Assembly (NCBI GenBank): GCA_030590405.1
Contig: JAUUYO010000169.1
Span: 1-7,425, forward strand
Direction of reading: 5' to 3'
DNA from: Kangiellaceae bacterium
GTDB lineage: Bacteria; Pseudomonadota; Gammaproteobacteria; Enterobacterales; Kangiellaceae
Length of the DNA stretch: 7,425 nt
Shown: piece by piece, positions 1-7,311 of the stretch
How positions within the stretch are numbered: position 1 is the first letter of the stretch
Layout of the letters: every line of letters starts with the position of its first letter
Made by a program: the position numbers and the translations under genes
The notes under the pieces: model-generated
Database searches by the model: none
What the model was told of the DNA's origin: nothing
The model's input: only the letters and a program-made list of their open reading frames with translations

Positions 1-81
1 ATTGTTGTAAAATCGCTCGAAGTAAACGGTAGAGAAGTTATTCGTCATTTTTCTCTATTAGTGATACAAAATTCTAATTAA
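1..81 (+). CDS. C-terminal tail of an unidentified gene (5' end outside window)
   Basis: The first plus-strand frame is open from base 1 to a TAA at 79-81, giving 26 codons that end in HFSLLVIQNSN. The other five frames over these bases all meet a stop, and a beta-strand-rich end with mixed charges is believable for a protein. The stop overlaps the stop of the minus-strand dehydrogenase gene (78-80 on the complement), so the two genes would converge with a 3-bp overlap, a common compact arrangement. The product cannot be recognised from so short a tail. An open stretch of this length can arise by chance in AT-rich DNA, so the call is tentative; it depends on whether the frame continues to the left. 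Confidence 0.42.
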   Translation: MVVKSLEVNGREVIRHFSLLVIQNSN

Positions 82-1214
82 TCGATGATAGTTTCTTCGG
101 CTCGATAATGGATGTCTCGATGTTCTAAATAGTCTAAAATAAACTTAAAAGCGCCATCAATAGCACCTAGAGTTTCAGGCGCACAAATTCCGGATTGTAG
201 TTTATTTTGTAGTACAAAATTAGTGACTGCAGTCGCGGTATAACCATTAGAGCGAGCCATTGATGAGTGTTTACTTTTACGATCTGTTTTATCAAGCATA
301 CGGTAAATATAACGTCGTTTTTTACCGTTTTCATCGCCTTCAATGGTGGTTCTTACTACCGTAAATTCTTCTTCGTTATTAGCCATTTTCCAATTTTCTT
401 GTAATATGCGAGCGCTGACTTCTATGGGGGAAAACTCTACCCCATTTAGTTCTAACGGTTCTGTTGAAAAAAAACCAGAAGCTTTTAAAACCTGGATGTA
501 TTCGCAGTGACCCGGATACCGCAAGGTTTTTTCTTTCATGTAGGGAATATGGTCCATGGTCTTGATCAAGGTTCTTAAACCATCGGTATTAAATGCTTCT
601 AAAGTGCCTACCCGTTTTATATCCATCAATTCACAATCGCTTAAAGCCTCCCGCTCGACGACTTCACCATTTTCCACATAACGTGCCGGTCCAGTGTATT
701 CCTGGAGCACATCGATTGGTGAAAATAGCGAGCGAAAGTTAAATGGCCAATGGCGCTTGACCGGTAGGCCGCCGACTAAACACTCAAATTTGTTGACTTC
801 CATTTTGGTGTCTAAATAACCCAAAATGATATTGTCCATTCCTGGAGCGAGGCCACAATCGACAACTGCAAATACGTTATTTTTTTTAGCGAGGTGATCC
901 AGAGAAAAACAGTTTTCTGGAAAAAAAGATGCGTCGACAACATTTTTTCCGGCAAGCAATATTTTCTTCAAAGTATTAAAGCCCAGATAACCAGGCATAG
1001 CGCTAATGACTAAATCAAAATCTTTGACTAGTTCGCTATAATTATTTTCTTTAGACAGATCAAAGTTGACTGTATTGACAGCAGCATTTTCTTTTTCAAT
1101 TTTAGCTAATGCTTTTTTGTTGAGATCGACACAAGTTATCTGGTGCTCAGCAGCAAGGTCTAAAGCGATCGCTCGGCCAATTAGACCTGCACCAAATACG
1201 ATTATTTTTGACAT
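78..1214 (-). CDS. Saccharopine dehydrogenase / lysine 6-dehydrogenase-like NAD(P) oxidoreductase
   Basis: This is a 378-residue soluble oxidoreductase. An N-terminal Rossmann fold carries GAGLIG at residues 8-13. Asp30 sits at the end of the second strand (CVDLN), which in Rossmann enzymes usually favours NAD over NADP. The motif DCGLAPGM (119-126) and the following GGLP segment are typical of the saccharopine dehydrogenase/L-lysine 6-dehydrogenase superfamily. The length matches single-domain lysine 6-dehydrogenases rather than the larger bifunctional enzymes. Members oxidise or reduce the C-N bond of lysine-derived substrates in the cytoplasm. The exact substrate (lysine, saccharopine, carboxynorspermidine or another amino acid) cannot be read from the sequence. 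The ATG at 1214 has a good AGGAG six bases upstream. It lies 57 bp after the csiV-like stop on the same strand and may be co-transcribed with it. Confidence 0.88.
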   Translation of the reverse strand: MSKIIVFGAGLIGRAIALDLAAEHQITCVDLNKKALAKIEKENAAVNTVNFDLSKENNYSELVKDFDLVISAMPGYLGFNTLKKILLAGKNVVDASFFPENCFSLDHLAKKNNVFAVVDCGLAPGMDNIILGYLDTKMEVNKFECLVGGLPVKRHWPFNFRSLFSPIDVLQEYTGPARYVENGEVVEREALSDCELMDIKRVGTLEAFNTDGLRTLIKTMDHIPYMKEKTLRYPGHCEYIQVLKASGFFSTEPLELNGVEFSPIEVSARILQENWKMANNEEEFTVVRTTIEGDENGKKRRYIYRMLDKTDRKSKHSSMARSNGYTATAVTNFVLQNKLQSGICAPETLGAIDGAFKFILDYLEHRDIHYRAEETIID

Positions 1215-1220
1215 TAATGT

Positions 1221-1225
1221 CTCCT
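1221..1225 (-). promoter_or_regulatory. Shine-Dalgarno of the dehydrogenase gene
   Basis: On the minus strand the sequence AGGAG lies six bases before the ATG at 1214. It is the clearest ribosome binding site of the three minus-strand genes and supports the chosen start. It means this gene can be translated independently even if it shares a transcript with the csiV-like gene. Confidence 0.65.
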
Positions 1226-1271
1226 ACACGCTATCAAAAAGTCTTATTTATGATGGTTAACAAAGTATAGC

Positions 1272-2525
1272 TTATTGGTTGGTTATTAGTTCAGCATTTG
1301 GTACTTGTTGTTCTGGCATGTTTATTTCGTAAGGCCTAATCATAACTAGCATACCGATAAGCGGATGATCAAAATAATTGAGTTGTTTGCTCCTTAGTCT
1401 TCTATTTTGTTTTAATGGGTAGTTAAACAGACGTTCGGTGAAGTTTTTTTCAGTATCATCAGACAAAAAACTTCCGTCATACTGCCAGGAAAAATCACCT
1501 CGTTCAATTGGTTGCTGATTAATATCAAAACCAGTGTCAGGCGATATTGTTTCATCAATGCTATCCAGCGATGGCAATAGATCTTGAAATTCAAAAATAT
1601 TAACTTCCTCTTTACCTGGACGGCGATAAAAAAGATTGGTATCAAGGTGAAGATAATTGCGATGAATGTAAATCAGAATGCTGCCATCGATCTCAGGTAC
1701 CCAGGGCAAGGCGGCAAGTGATTGATTATCTGGATTATTTAAATCACTGGATGGCGATGCACTTTTTAATTGAGAGGCTTCCGATTTTAGAGCAGCATAG
1801 TCTGGTTTGATATTGTCATATTTGATATTGTCAGGCTCGGCATCAGCGAGCAATTGGGATTCTTCAGCGGAAATCACTCGAAACTTTTGTTCACCGGAAT
1901 ATTCAAATGTCTGCTGATAGTCAAACCCTCCTGCGATACGAAGGCTGGTTGATTCTTTTTTTCTCAAAACAGGTTGTCGCCAGGAAAAATGTGCCAATAA
2001 CTCGTAGCTAACGTGTCGAGAAATGTTAAGTGCCTCAGTTTTGAGTTGTAGCCAATCTTGCTCTAACAACACAAATGGTTGTTCCTCTTGCTGATCAATC
2101 AGGTCAGCTCCCAAAGATCCGTTTTGGTTTGTTGCCACACCATTGATACTAGAGTCATTGATAGTCGAGTCATCGATAGCAGAGTTGAGGCTGGTAGCGT
2201 TATTCTTGTTGTTTTTCTTGGTAGACCGCTGCAATGAATGTTGCTCTGATTGTTGTTGTTCTGGATCTAACCGCCCAGGCAGGCCGAAGGGTTGTAAAAA
2301 GTCAATTAACTCTTCTGGCAGCATCATATTGATATTGGTATCCCAAGATTCGTTTGTCAATCCTTCCTCTGAAGTAGCCTTATAAAGTATTATTTCAATT
2401 TCAAACCAACGTGGCTGTTCCGCTTGTTCATCATCGGCCTGGCTGGCTATTGTGAACGTCGGTAAAAAAAAGACAACACTGACAAGAAAAACTCTCAGGA
2501 AGTTTTGGCTGATTGGCTTTGTCAT
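1272..2525 (-). CDS. csiV: CsiV-like peptidoglycan-binding periplasmic protein with long polar linker
   Basis: This 417-residue protein has a signal peptide at residues 1-30: a hydrophobic core (FLRVFLVSVVFFLP) and probable cleavage after SQA. The mature part opens with PRWFEIEIILYK (38-49). Near the end comes HPLIGMLVMIRPY (387-399), preceded by a strand-rich region with HRNYLHLDTNLFYRR. These features and the position just downstream of mfd fit the CsiV family. In Vibrio cholerae CsiV binds peptidoglycan and is needed for PBP1A-dependent wall synthesis through LpoA. The V. cholerae protein is, as I recall, considerably shorter. The extra length here is largely an Asn/Ser/Gln/Asp-rich stretch (about 90-145) and an acidic region around 225-265. 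The ATG at 2525 has only a weak upstream GGAA. The stop of mfd is 73 bp upstream. The family assignment is from memory of the motifs, not from a search. Confidence 0.78.
   Translation of the reverse strand: MTKPISQNFLRVFLVSVVFFLPTFTIASQADDEQAEQPRWFEIEIILYKATSEEGLTNESWDTNINMMLPEELIDFLQPFGLPGRLDPEQQQSEQHSLQRSTKKNNKNNATSLNSAIDDSTINDSSINGVATNQNGSLGADLIDQQEEQPFVLLEQDWLQLKTEALNISRHVSYELLAHFSWRQPVLRKKESTSLRIAGGFDYQQTFEYSGEQKFRVISAEESQLLADAEPDNIKYDNIKPDYAALKSEASQLKSASPSSDLNNPDNQSLAALPWVPEIDGSILIYIHRNYLHLDTNLFYRRPGKEEVNIFEFQDLLPSLDSIDETISPDTGFDINQQPIERGDFSWQYDGSFLSDDTEKNFTERLFNYPLKQNRRLRSKQLNYFDHPLIGMLVMIRPYEINMPEQQVPNAELITNQ
1806..1835 (-). repeat. 15-bp direct repeat inside the csiV-like gene (DNIK repeat)
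   Basis: Two adjacent 15-bp units, 1806-1820 and 1821-1835, share the first 12 bases (tttgatattgtc on the plus strand). They encode PDNIK and YDNIK at residues 231-240. The near identity at DNA level suggests a recent duplication in a tolerant acidic linker region rather than conserved structure. Confidence 0.7.
2142..2186 (-). repeat. Degenerate 15-bp triplet repeat in the csiV-like linker
   Basis: Three consecutive 15-bp units (2142-2156, 2157-2171, 2172-2186) encode NSAID, DSTIN and DSSIN at residues 114-128. The units keep the period and pattern but differ at several bases, so the duplication is older than the DNIK repeat. Length in whole codons preserves the frame. The repeat lies within the Asn/Ser-rich spacer, probably a flexible linker. 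Confidence 0.7.
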
Positions 2526-2598
2526 AAATTGGTAATGTTTCCGATTTAGGTCTGGTTTTTGACCTTATGTGATTGCGATAGAACTTCAATATTAACCT

Positions 2599-5500
2599 TT
2601 ACAAGCTAAGCGTATCAATTAAAGAATCAATTTGTTGTAATCTTTGTTGAAGATCCGGGGCACTTTGCTGAATTTTGAGTAATGTGCCTCTGGCCAAGGT
2701 ATATCGGCCAGGGTTTGATTGAATTAAATTGATTAGTTTAGTGGTGTCAATATTGGGTTTTTCGCTGAATTCGATACTGTAATGTGATTCTGTGGAGTCG
2801 AGCTTAAGTGCTCCTAATGGGGTCAAACTATTTTTTAACTCGGCAACACTGAATAGATTTTTGGCCTGATTTGGCAATAAACCGAATCGATCGATCAATT
2901 CAACTTGCAAATCTCGCAGTGCTTCTCTTGATCGGGCACTGGCGATCCGTTTATATAAAGACAGTCTGATCGCGACATCAGGTACGTAATCATCGGGTAA
3001 TAAGGCAGAAATTCCTAAGTTGACTTCCGTTTGCTCGCTATGAGTTTCTTCTAGTGAAAGTTCTTGTCCGTTTTTAATCGCTGTTATCGCTCTTTCTAAC
3101 AATTCCATATAAAGACTGAAACCAATGGTTTGCATATGTCCGCTTTGCTCATCACCAAGCAGTTCGCCCGCACCGCGTATTTCAAGATCGTGAGTCGCCA
3201 GGATAAAACCTGCGCCGAGATCTTCTAACTTTGAAATAGCCTCTAGACGTTTTTTTGCATTTTTGGTGATGCTTTTGGGAGGAGGGGTCAACAGGTAAGC
3301 ATAAGCTTGATGGTGAGAGCGCCCAACTCGGCCACGCAATTGATGAAGCTGAGCTAAACCCAGCTTGTCCGCTCTATCCATAATGATGGTATTGGCCGTC
3401 GGAATATCAATGCCTGTTTCGATGATTGTGGTACAAACTAACACATGATAACGGTGATGATAAAACTGTTTCATCACCTCTTCTAATTGACGTTCTCTCA
3501 TCTGACCATGGGCAACAGCAACTTCAATATCGGGCAGCAGGGCTTGTATTTCGTTGGCAGTCCGTTCAATGGTTTCTACTGAATTATGCAGAAAAAACAC
3601 CTGGCCGCCTCGTCGAATTTCCCGTTGAATAGCCTCTTTAATTAATGGCTCGTTGCGTTGCCGAACAAAGGTTTTGATCGCTAATCGTTTTGCCGGAGGC
3701 GTGGCAATAATTGAGAGGTCACGTATCCCCGACATCGACATATTCAGGGTTCTGGGAATAGGGGTCGCGGTTAAGGTTAAAATATCGACTTTGGCTCGGT
3801 AGGATTTAAGGATTTCTTTTTGCCTCACCCCGAAGCGGTGCTCTTCATCGATGATCAATAAACCAAGGTTTTTAAATTTGAGGTTGCCGGAAATTATCCG
3901 GTGGGTACCAATGATTAAATCAATTTGTCCTGATTCAAGTTTTTCAAGAGTGATCTGTTGTTCTTTTTTGGTTTGAAATCGAGAAAGTACTCCAATATTA
4001 ATCGGCCATTGAGAAAAGCGATCTTGAAAAGAATTAAAATGTTGCTGGGCCAATAGCGTGGTGGGAACCAGCATTGCCATTTGCATGCCATTTTGTACAC
4101 TAACAAAAGAGGCGCGCATCGCCACTTCGGTCTTGCCAAAGCCTACATCTCCGCAAATAAGTCGATCCATTGGTTGGCTTGATGTCATATCCTTGATCAC
4201 CGCATCAATCGCGTTGGCCTGATCTTCGGTTAGCTCAAATGGGAAATCTGCAGCAAATTTTTCATAGTCCAACTTGTCTAATTTGTGGGCATGACCAATT
4301 TCTGCGCCGCGTCTGGCGTAAATATCTAACAGTTCTGCAGCGGTGTCTCGGGCTTTTTCAATGGCTTTTCTCTTGGCTTTTGCCCAGGATTCACTACCTA
4401 GTTTATGCCAGGGCGCAAGTTCAGGGCTACTACCGGAATAACGGTGGATCTGGTGGAGTGATTGAACCGGCACATAAAGCTTGTCACCACCGGAATATTC
4501 CAGAGTCAAGAACTCGGTGCTGATACTGCCAGCTTCAATGGTCTGTAATCCCAGATATCGGCCCACACCTTGTTCAATATGTACCACCGGATCGCCAATT
4601 TTTAATTCTGCCAGGCTGTGGATCAATTGGTCCGGTGAAATAACCTTATCGCCACGACTACGCACCTGCAATACTTGTCTACCAAAAAGATCGCTTTCAC
4701 AAATGACAAGATTTCCATTAAATGAAAATCCTTTTTCGACAGGCGCGGTGATTAGATTAATTGGCTTTTTGGTTATCGACTGCTGGGCTGACAAAAACTC
4801 CTGCCAACTTGCAACCGGATTGGTTTGTAAATGATTTTTTAACAGCAGTTCTCGGATGACTTCCTGACGCCCTGGAGATTCTGCACAAATCAGAATATTG
4901 GAGTAATTTTGTTTAACTTGCTCGAAACGCTGTAATGGCTCACTTAATCGGTGTTCAATTTGTATGTCTGGGCAGGCAATAAAATTAAGATCGACTGACT
5001 GGCTCGCTTTTTTTAACGGAGTACTACTAAGCACAACGCTGGGATACTGATTTTTATGGCTCAGTAACTGATCAAGGCTCAGATAAAGCTCGTCCGGCTC
5101 AACAATCGGCCTCTCTATATCATGGCAGTGTTGTTGGTATCGCTCGTCAAGCTCTTGCCAAAAAGTAGTTACCGCAGAATCGAGTGGGGCTGATTGGACG
5201 AACAAGGTGTTTGAATCAGGTAAATAATCGAAAATACTTGATAGCGAATCAAAAAACAGGGGCAAATAATATTCGATACCGGCGGGGAATATTCCACCAC
5301 TAACATCTCGGTAAAGGGAAGACTCTTTAAGGTTACTATCAAATTTAGCACGCCAGTTTTGACGAAATAAGCTGATTGCCGCGTCATCACAGGGGTATTC
5401 CCTTGCGGGCAGTAGATTGATCTTATCGACCTTTTGTTTGGTCAGTTGGGTTTCGCTATCAAAATATCTTAGTGAATCGATTTCATCATCAAATAGCTCG

Positions 5501-6081
5501 ATTCGGATTGGATCTTTAACGCCCATGGGGTATAGATCCAAAATCGAACCACGTACAGCATATTCGCCGTACTGCATGACGGTACTCACGCTATGATAAC
5601 CATTATTGTCGAGCAATAATTTCAGGTTTTGTAGATCAATTTTTTGGCCCATCTCCAACTGCAAACACTGTTGCTCTATATATTGTCTGGCCGGTAGTTT
5701 TTGTAATGCAGATGAAACCGGTAATAATAAAATCGCTCGCTTTAAACGAGGCAGCTGGTAAAGAGTCTCCAGTCTTTCTGAAACAATATCCTGATGAGGT
5801 GAAAAATAGTCATAAGGAAGTGTTTCCCAGTCCGGTAAGGTGACAATCGATATCTTTTCATGCGAGATTTGTTGCTGCGAAAGGTTCTGCTGGTCACCCA
5901 AAAAGAAATCGATTTCTTTTTTGAGCGGTTGTAAACAGGATGCGTCAGGCAGTAAAACTACAATTAACGATTGGTTGTGCCTGGCTATATTGACCAGACT
6001 TAGCGCAAAGGCGCTGTTATCAACACCATGGTAATAGTTGACGTAGCCGGATTTTAGTGTGAGTTCAAAGGTCGTTGACAA
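2599..6081 (-). CDS. mfd: Transcription-repair coupling factor Mfd
   Basis: Mfd is a cytoplasmic DNA translocase that pushes stalled RNA polymerase off lesions and recruits UvrA for nucleotide excision repair. This 1160-residue protein is full length (E. coli Mfd is 1148). The UvrB-like N-terminal module shows DWETLPYD and SPHQDI from residue 84. The RNA polymerase interaction domain begins near PVVHIEQGVGRY (498). The RecG-like motor carries Walker A GDVGFGKT (about 644-651), DEEH (745-748), LTATPIPRTLN, HGQMRE, TTIIETGIDIP (around 880) and QLRGRVGRSHHQAY (from about 914). The C-terminal regulatory domain includes LPDDYVPDV (around 1028). All key motor residues are present. The start is a TTG: an in-frame stop lies 15 bp further upstream (6097-6099), there is no in-frame ATG or GTG nearby, and the N-terminus aligns with E. 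coli Mfd. The Shine-Dalgarno is weak (AAGAAA). Confidence 0.98.
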   Translation of the reverse strand: MSTTFELTLKSGYVNYYHGVDNSAFALSLVNIARHNQSLIVVLLPDASCLQPLKKEIDFFLGDQQNLSQQQISHEKISIVTLPDWETLPYDYFSPHQDIVSERLETLYQLPRLKRAILLLPVSSALQKLPARQYIEQQCLQLEMGQKIDLQNLKLLLDNNGYHSVSTVMQYGEYAVRGSILDLYPMGVKDPIRIELFDDEIDSLRYFDSETQLTKQKVDKINLLPAREYPCDDAAISLFRQNWRAKFDSNLKESSLYRDVSGGIFPAGIEYYLPLFFDSLSSIFDYLPDSNTLFVQSAPLDSAVTTFWQELDERYQQHCHDIERPIVEPDELYLSLDQLLSHKNQYPSVVLSSTPLKKASQSVDLNFIACPDIQIEHRLSEPLQRFEQVKQNYSNILICAESPGRQEVIRELLLKNHLQTNPVASWQEFLSAQQSITKKPINLITAPVEKGFSFNGNLVICESDLFGRQVLQVRSRGDKVISPDQLIHSLAELKIGDPVVHIEQGVGRYLGLQTIEAGSISTEFLTLEYSGGDKLYVPVQSLHQIHRYSGSSPELAPWHKLGSESWAKAKRKAIEKARDTAAELLDIYARRGAEIGHAHKLDKLDYEKFAADFPFELTEDQANAIDAVIKDMTSSQPMDRLICGDVGFGKTEVAMRASFVSVQNGMQMAMLVPTTLLAQQHFNSFQDRFSQWPINIGVLSRFQTKKEQQITLEKLESGQIDLIIGTHRIISGNLKFKNLGLLIIDEEHRFGVRQKEILKSYRAKVDILTLTATPIPRTLNMSMSGIRDLSIIATPPAKRLAIKTFVRQRNEPLIKEAIQREIRRGGQVFFLHNSVETIERTANEIQALLPDIEVAVAHGQMRERQLEEVMKQFYHHRYHVLVCTTIIETGIDIPTANTIIMDRADKLGLAQLHQLRGRVGRSHHQAYAYLLTPPPKSITKNAKKRLEAISKLEDLGAGFILATHDLEIRGAGELLGDEQSGHMQTIGFSLYMELLERAITAIKNGQELSLEETHSEQTEVNLGISALLPDDYVPDVAIRLSLYKRIASARSREALRDLQVELIDRFGLLPNQAKNLFSVAELKNSLTPLGALKLDSTESHYSIEFSEKPNIDTTKLINLIQSNPGRYTLARGTLLKIQQSAPDLQQRLQQIDSLIDTLSL

Positions 6082-6144
6082 GGAATTTAGTTTCTTTTAA
6101 GAGAGTTAATGCGGCCTAACCATACACAAAACAGGGGTTAAACA

Positions 6145-6219
6145 ATGAATGAAACAATAGCAATAAATCTAACAGCTGGCTATTATACCCGTTCCACTTC
6201 ATTTGTTAATCATAACTAA
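6145..6219 (+). CDS. Possible 24-residue leader ORF upstream of the GST-like gene
   Basis: An ATG at 6145 opens a 24-codon frame (MNETIAINLTAGYYTRSTSF...) ending at TAA 6217-6219. It lies in the same frame as the GST-like ORF and stops 15 bp before that gene's ATG. AGGGG at 6133-6137 stands seven bases before the start, a better ribosome binding site than the GST-like gene has. The peptide shows no recognisable motif, signal peptide or run of a regulatory amino acid. It might be a leader that feeds ribosomes to the next start, or a chance ORF. It runs across the predicted mfd promoter on the other strand, which argues for caution. Confidence 0.2.
   Translation: MNETIAINLTAGYYTRSTSFVNHN
6182..6209 (-). 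promoter_or_regulatory. Predicted sigma70 promoter of mfd
   Basis: On the minus strand a perfect TATAAT (complement of 6182-6187) is preceded by TTAACA (complement of 6204-6209), five of six bases of the -35 consensus, with a 16-bp spacer. Transcription would begin near 6175, leaving a leader of roughly 95 nt before the mfd TTG. It is the best promoter match noticed in the window and sits where an mfd-csiV-dehydrogenase transcript should start. It is a sequence match only. Confidence 0.6.
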
Positions 6220-6234
6220 AAATATATTATCAAA

Positions 6235-6894
6235 ATGCCTGTTTCTTGCCATGCCATACTCTATTCGTTTAGGCGCTGTCCTTACGCCATCCGGGCGAGA
6301 ATGGCTATTCGGGCTAGCGGCGTACCTGTTGAACTAAGAGAAATCATGTTGAGAAACAAGCCAGAACAGATGTTGAAACTCTCTGTAAAGGGCACTGTGC
6401 CCGTTGTTCAATTGACTGATGGTCAAGTCCTTGATGAAAGCCTTGATATCATATTTTGGGCGCTGGGTAAAAATGACCCGATGAATCTAATCGCAGAGCC
6501 ATACATATCAGCAGGTTACGCATTAATACGAATCAACGACACGCAATTTAAACCCTGCTTAGATAAATATAAGTATGCGGTGAGATTTCCTGAACAAACC
6601 GAAACGCAATATCGTCAGCAATGTGAATTTTATTTAACATTGCTGAATGACAAGCTAAAATTAAACCGTTATTTATTAGCGCCCAGGCTAAGCTTTGCAG
6701 ATTTGGCTATTTTCCCGTTTATTCGCCAATTTGCATCAGTTGATAAAGACTGGTTTGATGCAAGCGGTTATCAAAACCTTATTCAATGGCTACACTTCAT
6801 GGCAGAGTCGGATTTATTTAAGGGGGTTATGGTTAAATATCCACCTTGGCAAGGGCTGGAAGAAGTGCCGCTTATTTTCAGCAAATCTTGGTGA
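6235..6894 (+). CDS. Glutathione S-transferase-like protein with CPYA active-site motif
   Basis: This 219-residue cytosolic protein has the two-domain GST layout. The N-terminal thioredoxin-like domain (about 5-80) has CPYAIRAR with Cys15, the TVP turn with the expected cis-proline at 56, and D67-E68-S69 where GSTs bind the gamma-glutamyl group of glutathione. The C-terminal helical domain contains LSFADLAIFPFIRQF, with the GST N-capping box S153-x-x-D156. CPYA, with one cysteine, resembles omega-type GSTs and differs from the dithiol CPYC of glutaredoxin 2. Thiol transfer or deglutathionylation is therefore more likely than classical conjugation, but that is inference. The ATG is the first in its frame after a stop at 6217-6219, and no Shine-Dalgarno is visible before it. 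It is transcribed divergently from mfd and appears to stand alone. Confidence 0.85.
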   Translation: MPVSCHAILYSFRRCPYAIRARMAIRASGVPVELREIMLRNKPEQMLKLSVKGTVPVVQLTDGQVLDESLDIIFWALGKNDPMNLIAEPYISAGYALIRINDTQFKPCLDKYKYAVRFPEQTETQYRQQCEFYLTLLNDKLKLNRYLLAPRLSFADLAIFPFIRQFASVDKDWFDASGYQNLIQWLHFMAESDLFKGVMVKYPPWQGLEEVPLIFSKSW

Positions 6895-7311
6895 AACACA
6901 GGTGCCTATAATTTCGGAGGCTCCAGCCACGTTAATTATTTATATGACAGAAAAAAAGCCTTGAAAATTGTAAAACAATCCGTTATATATAAGACTAACT
7001 GGGAATGCTAGCATACTGATATAATTTAAAGAAAATTAGATTATATTCAATAAAAACATGTTGATAGATCTATTTATTAGAATCAACTTTAACTTTAGCT
7101 CTAAAAAGAAATCGATAGGAGAATTTTAATAACTATAAAATATTGGCGAAACTTTTCTATCCCATCTACTGTCAAAGGTAGGGAGCGGGGTAGTCGATTG
7201 GATTTTTCTTCGTTTCAGTTTAGTTCAACTGATTAATTTAGGCTTGCCAAGGCTATTTTGATTGTCTGGCTCCAAACATCTGGATTTGTCACAGATACCA
7301 GATTTTCACTC
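6895..7311. other. AT-rich stretch without a supportable gene
   Basis: No convincing coding region or rho-independent terminator was found after the GST-like stop. A 10-bp perfect palindrome ATGCTAGCAT occurs at 7005-7014. A segment around 7140-7200 is richer in G and C than its surroundings and is open on both strands: minus-strand 7104-7214 runs 37 codons without a stop but also without a start codon. AGGAG at 7118-7122 is not followed by ATG, GTG or TTG at usable spacing. The stretch could be spacer, a decayed gene or mobile-element remnant, or the upstream region of a gene beyond the window. Confidence 0.5.
7005..7014. other. 10-bp perfect palindrome
   Basis: ATGCTAGCAT reads the same on both strands and lies 110 bp after the GST-like stop. 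The flanking bases do not extend the symmetry. It is too short and lacks a loop and T-run, so it is not a terminator. It could be a protein-binding site or chance. Confidence 0.25.

Noticed and set aside
1264..1269. TATACT on the minus strand as a -10 box for the dehydrogenase gene
   Set aside because: No recognisable -35 element at the proper distance, and a short same-strand gap makes read-through from csiV equally likely.
2548..2565. Inverted repeat AGGTC/GACCT with an 8-base loop between mfd and the csiV-like gene
   Set aside because: The stem is only 5 bp and is not followed by a T-run in either direction, so it does not qualify as a terminator.
6075..6080. Perfect TTGACA on the plus strand as a -35 box for the GST-like gene
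   Set aside because: No acceptable -10 box is found 16-18 bp downstream, and the bases encode the start of mfd on the other strand.
6695..6964. Plus-strand ORF overlapping the end of the GST-like gene
   Set aside because: It is an out-of-frame shadow of a recognisable GST C-terminal domain and has no family features.
7060..7087. GTTGAT/ATCAAC inverted repeat with a 16-base spacer
   Set aside because: Six-base AT-rich arms with a long loop are expected by chance in DNA of this composition.
7278..7303. ATCTGG/CCAGAT inverted repeat as a terminator
   Set aside because: Short stem, 14-base loop and only a broken T-rich tail; it is also almost 400 bp from the nearest stop codon.
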